This document shows, piece after piece, positions 5,297-6,235 of a stretch of DNA of 6,235 bases. Location: the NCBI GenBank assembly GCA_947624465.1, contig CANQKJ010000131.1, positions 1 to 6,235 on the forward strand. The letters run 5' to 3'. A program made the translations under genes and the position numbers. Position 1 is the first letter of the stretch. The number at the start of each line of letters is the position of its first letter. Source of the stretch: an uncultured Oscillospiraceae bacterium. Its GTDB lineage: Bacteria; Bacillota; Clostridia; Oscillospirales; Oscillospiraceae. The notes under the pieces are model-generated. The model saw nothing but the letters and a program-made list of their open reading frames with translations. It was not told where the DNA came from and did not search any database.

Positions 5297-6235
5297 ATGG
5301 CGGCGCGCAAGGGCATCCATCTGGGCACCATCATCGACCAGTTCGATCTGGAGGTGCTGTACGGGCCGGAGGGCTATCGGGACAGGATGATCACCATAGA
5401 GCACGTGGACCGGCCCGGCCTGCAGCTGACCGGCTACTTCGACTATTTCGACAAGGAGCGCATCCAGCTCATCGGCCTGGTGGAGACCTCCTATCTGAAC
5501 GGCCTGTCAGTGGAGGAGCGGGAGCGCCGGTTCGATATGCTCTTCGGGTACCACCCGCCGGCGGTCATCTTCGCCCGGGGGCTGGAACCCTATCTCGAGT
5601 GCATGGAGATGGCCAAAAAGCACGGCCAGGTCATCCTGCGCACCGGCGAGACCACCGCCAACATCATGAGTATGATGATCGCCTATCTGCGCATGGCTCT
5701 CTCTCCCACCATCACCCGGCCCGGCGTGCTGGTAGAGGTCTACGGCGAGGGCGTGCTGCTGGCGGGGGAGTCCGGCGTGGGCAAGAGCGAGATCGCCATC
5801 GAGCTCATCAAGCGGGGCCACCGGCTCATCGCCGACGACGCGGTGGAGATCAGGCGCATCCCCAGCGGCGGGCTTATCGGCACCTCGCCGGCGCTGATCC
5901 GCCACTATATGGAGCTGCGGGGCATCGGTGTGGTGGATGTGGAGCGCCTGTTCGGTATGTCCGCCATCAAGTTCGACAGCCCCATCGATATGCTCATCAA
6001 CCTGGAAGACTGGGTGGAGGGCAAGGTCTACGACCGGCTGGGCGCGGAGGAACTGTTCACCGACCTGCTGGGGGTGCAGCTGCGCACCATCACCATCCCG
6101 GTAAAGCCGGGGCGGAACCTGGCCGCCATCGTGGAGGTGGCCGCCATGAACAACCGTAACCGGAAGATGGGCTACAACGCCGCCAAGGAGTTCGCGAAAA
6201 AGGTGGATGAGCACATCTACAAGAAATATTACGAG
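5297..6235 (+). CDS. hprK: HPr kinase/phosphorylase, 3' end outside the window
   Basis: HPrK/P phosphorylates and dephosphorylates Ser46 of HPr and so governs carbon catabolite repression in Firmicutes. The frame stays open from the ATG at 5297 to the window end: 313 codons, about full family length (B. subtilis about 310), so few residues should be missing. The N-terminal domain covers about 1-130. The kinase core has the Walker A loop GESGVGKS (157-164), ADD (179-181), ELRGIGVVDV (206-215), YDRLG (245-249), and the C-terminal signature PVKPGRNLA then EVAAMNNR. Against L. casei numbering the offset is +2: Lys161, Asp178, Asp179, Glu204, Arg206 and Arg245 correspond to Lys163, Asp180, Asp181, Glu206, Arg208 and Arg247, all present. 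The site of His140 is Pro142 (TRPGVLVEVYG instead of the usual IHGVLVDVYG), an unusual change. The gene is divergent from rpmB and has its own promoter. Confidence 0.96.
   Translation, partial: MAARKGIHLGTIIDQFDLEVLYGPEGYRDRMITIEHVDRPGLQLTGYFDYFDKERIQLIGLVETSYLNGLSVEERERRFDMLFGYHPPAVIFARGLEPYLECMEMAKKHGQVILRTGETTANIMSMMIAYLRMALSPTITRPGVLVEVYGEGVLLAGESGVGKSEIAIELIKRGHRLIADDAVEIRRIPSGGLIGTSPALIRHYMELRGIGVVDVERLFGMSAIKFDSPIDMLINLEDWVEGKVYDRLGAEELFTDLLGVQLRTITIPVKPGRNLAAIVEVAAMNNRNRKMGYNAAKEFAKKVDEHIYKKYYE

Noticed and set aside
1..6235. Mobile element, CRISPR array, toxin-antitoxin, defence or phage genes
   Set aside because: All coding space is taken by recognisable core genes; no direct repeats, terminal inverted repeats, transposase or spacer arrays are visible.

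Overview
The window is a compact, GC-rich stretch of bacterial core-genome DNA. It looks like the chromosome of a high-GC member of the Firmicutes, most likely Clostridia near Oscillospirales/Ruminococcaceae. The reasons are: an HPr kinase/phosphorylase gene (hprK), which is typical of Firmicutes; the order der-plsY-gpsA; four-cysteine zinc-ribbon forms of both L28 and L32; strong AGGAGG-type ribosome binding sites; and recognisable sigma-A promoters. The taxonomic placement is inference from gene content and protein style, not from a search.

Layout from left to right. (1) The 3' end of a PotD-like spermidine/putrescine-binding protein gene, whose start lies outside the window. (2) A textbook sigma-A promoter followed by yceD (DUF177) and rpmF (ribosomal protein L32), closed by a strong intrinsic terminator. 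(3) An extended -10 promoter and a small leader hairpin, then the tightly packed operon der-plsY-gpsA. Here der and plsY are 3 bases apart and plsY and gpsA overlap by 4 bases (ATGA). (4) A perfect 15-bp stem-loop that can terminate transcription from both sides. (5) rpmB (ribosomal protein L28) on the minus strand with its own promoter. (6) A divergent promoter driving hprK on the plus strand; hprK runs off the right edge still open.

The genes fit together as growth and envelope housekeeping. YceD, L32, L28 and Der all concern the large ribosomal subunit or rRNA metabolism. GpsA makes sn-glycerol-3-phosphate and PlsY acylates it, so adjacent genes of one operon encode consecutive steps of phospholipid synthesis. 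HprK sets carbon catabolite control through HPr Ser46.

I found no mobile element, CRISPR array, tRNA, rRNA or defence system, and no convincing new system. The observations most worth a second look are protein-level departures from family consensus: a proline where HPrK/P normally has its catalytic-site histidine, an apparent 15-residue in-frame deletion in the PotD-like protein, and a 72-residue acidic Ala/Pro/Glu tail on PlsY. There are also three small perfect inverted repeats in leader or promoter DNA. No gene-free stretch exceeds 170 bases.
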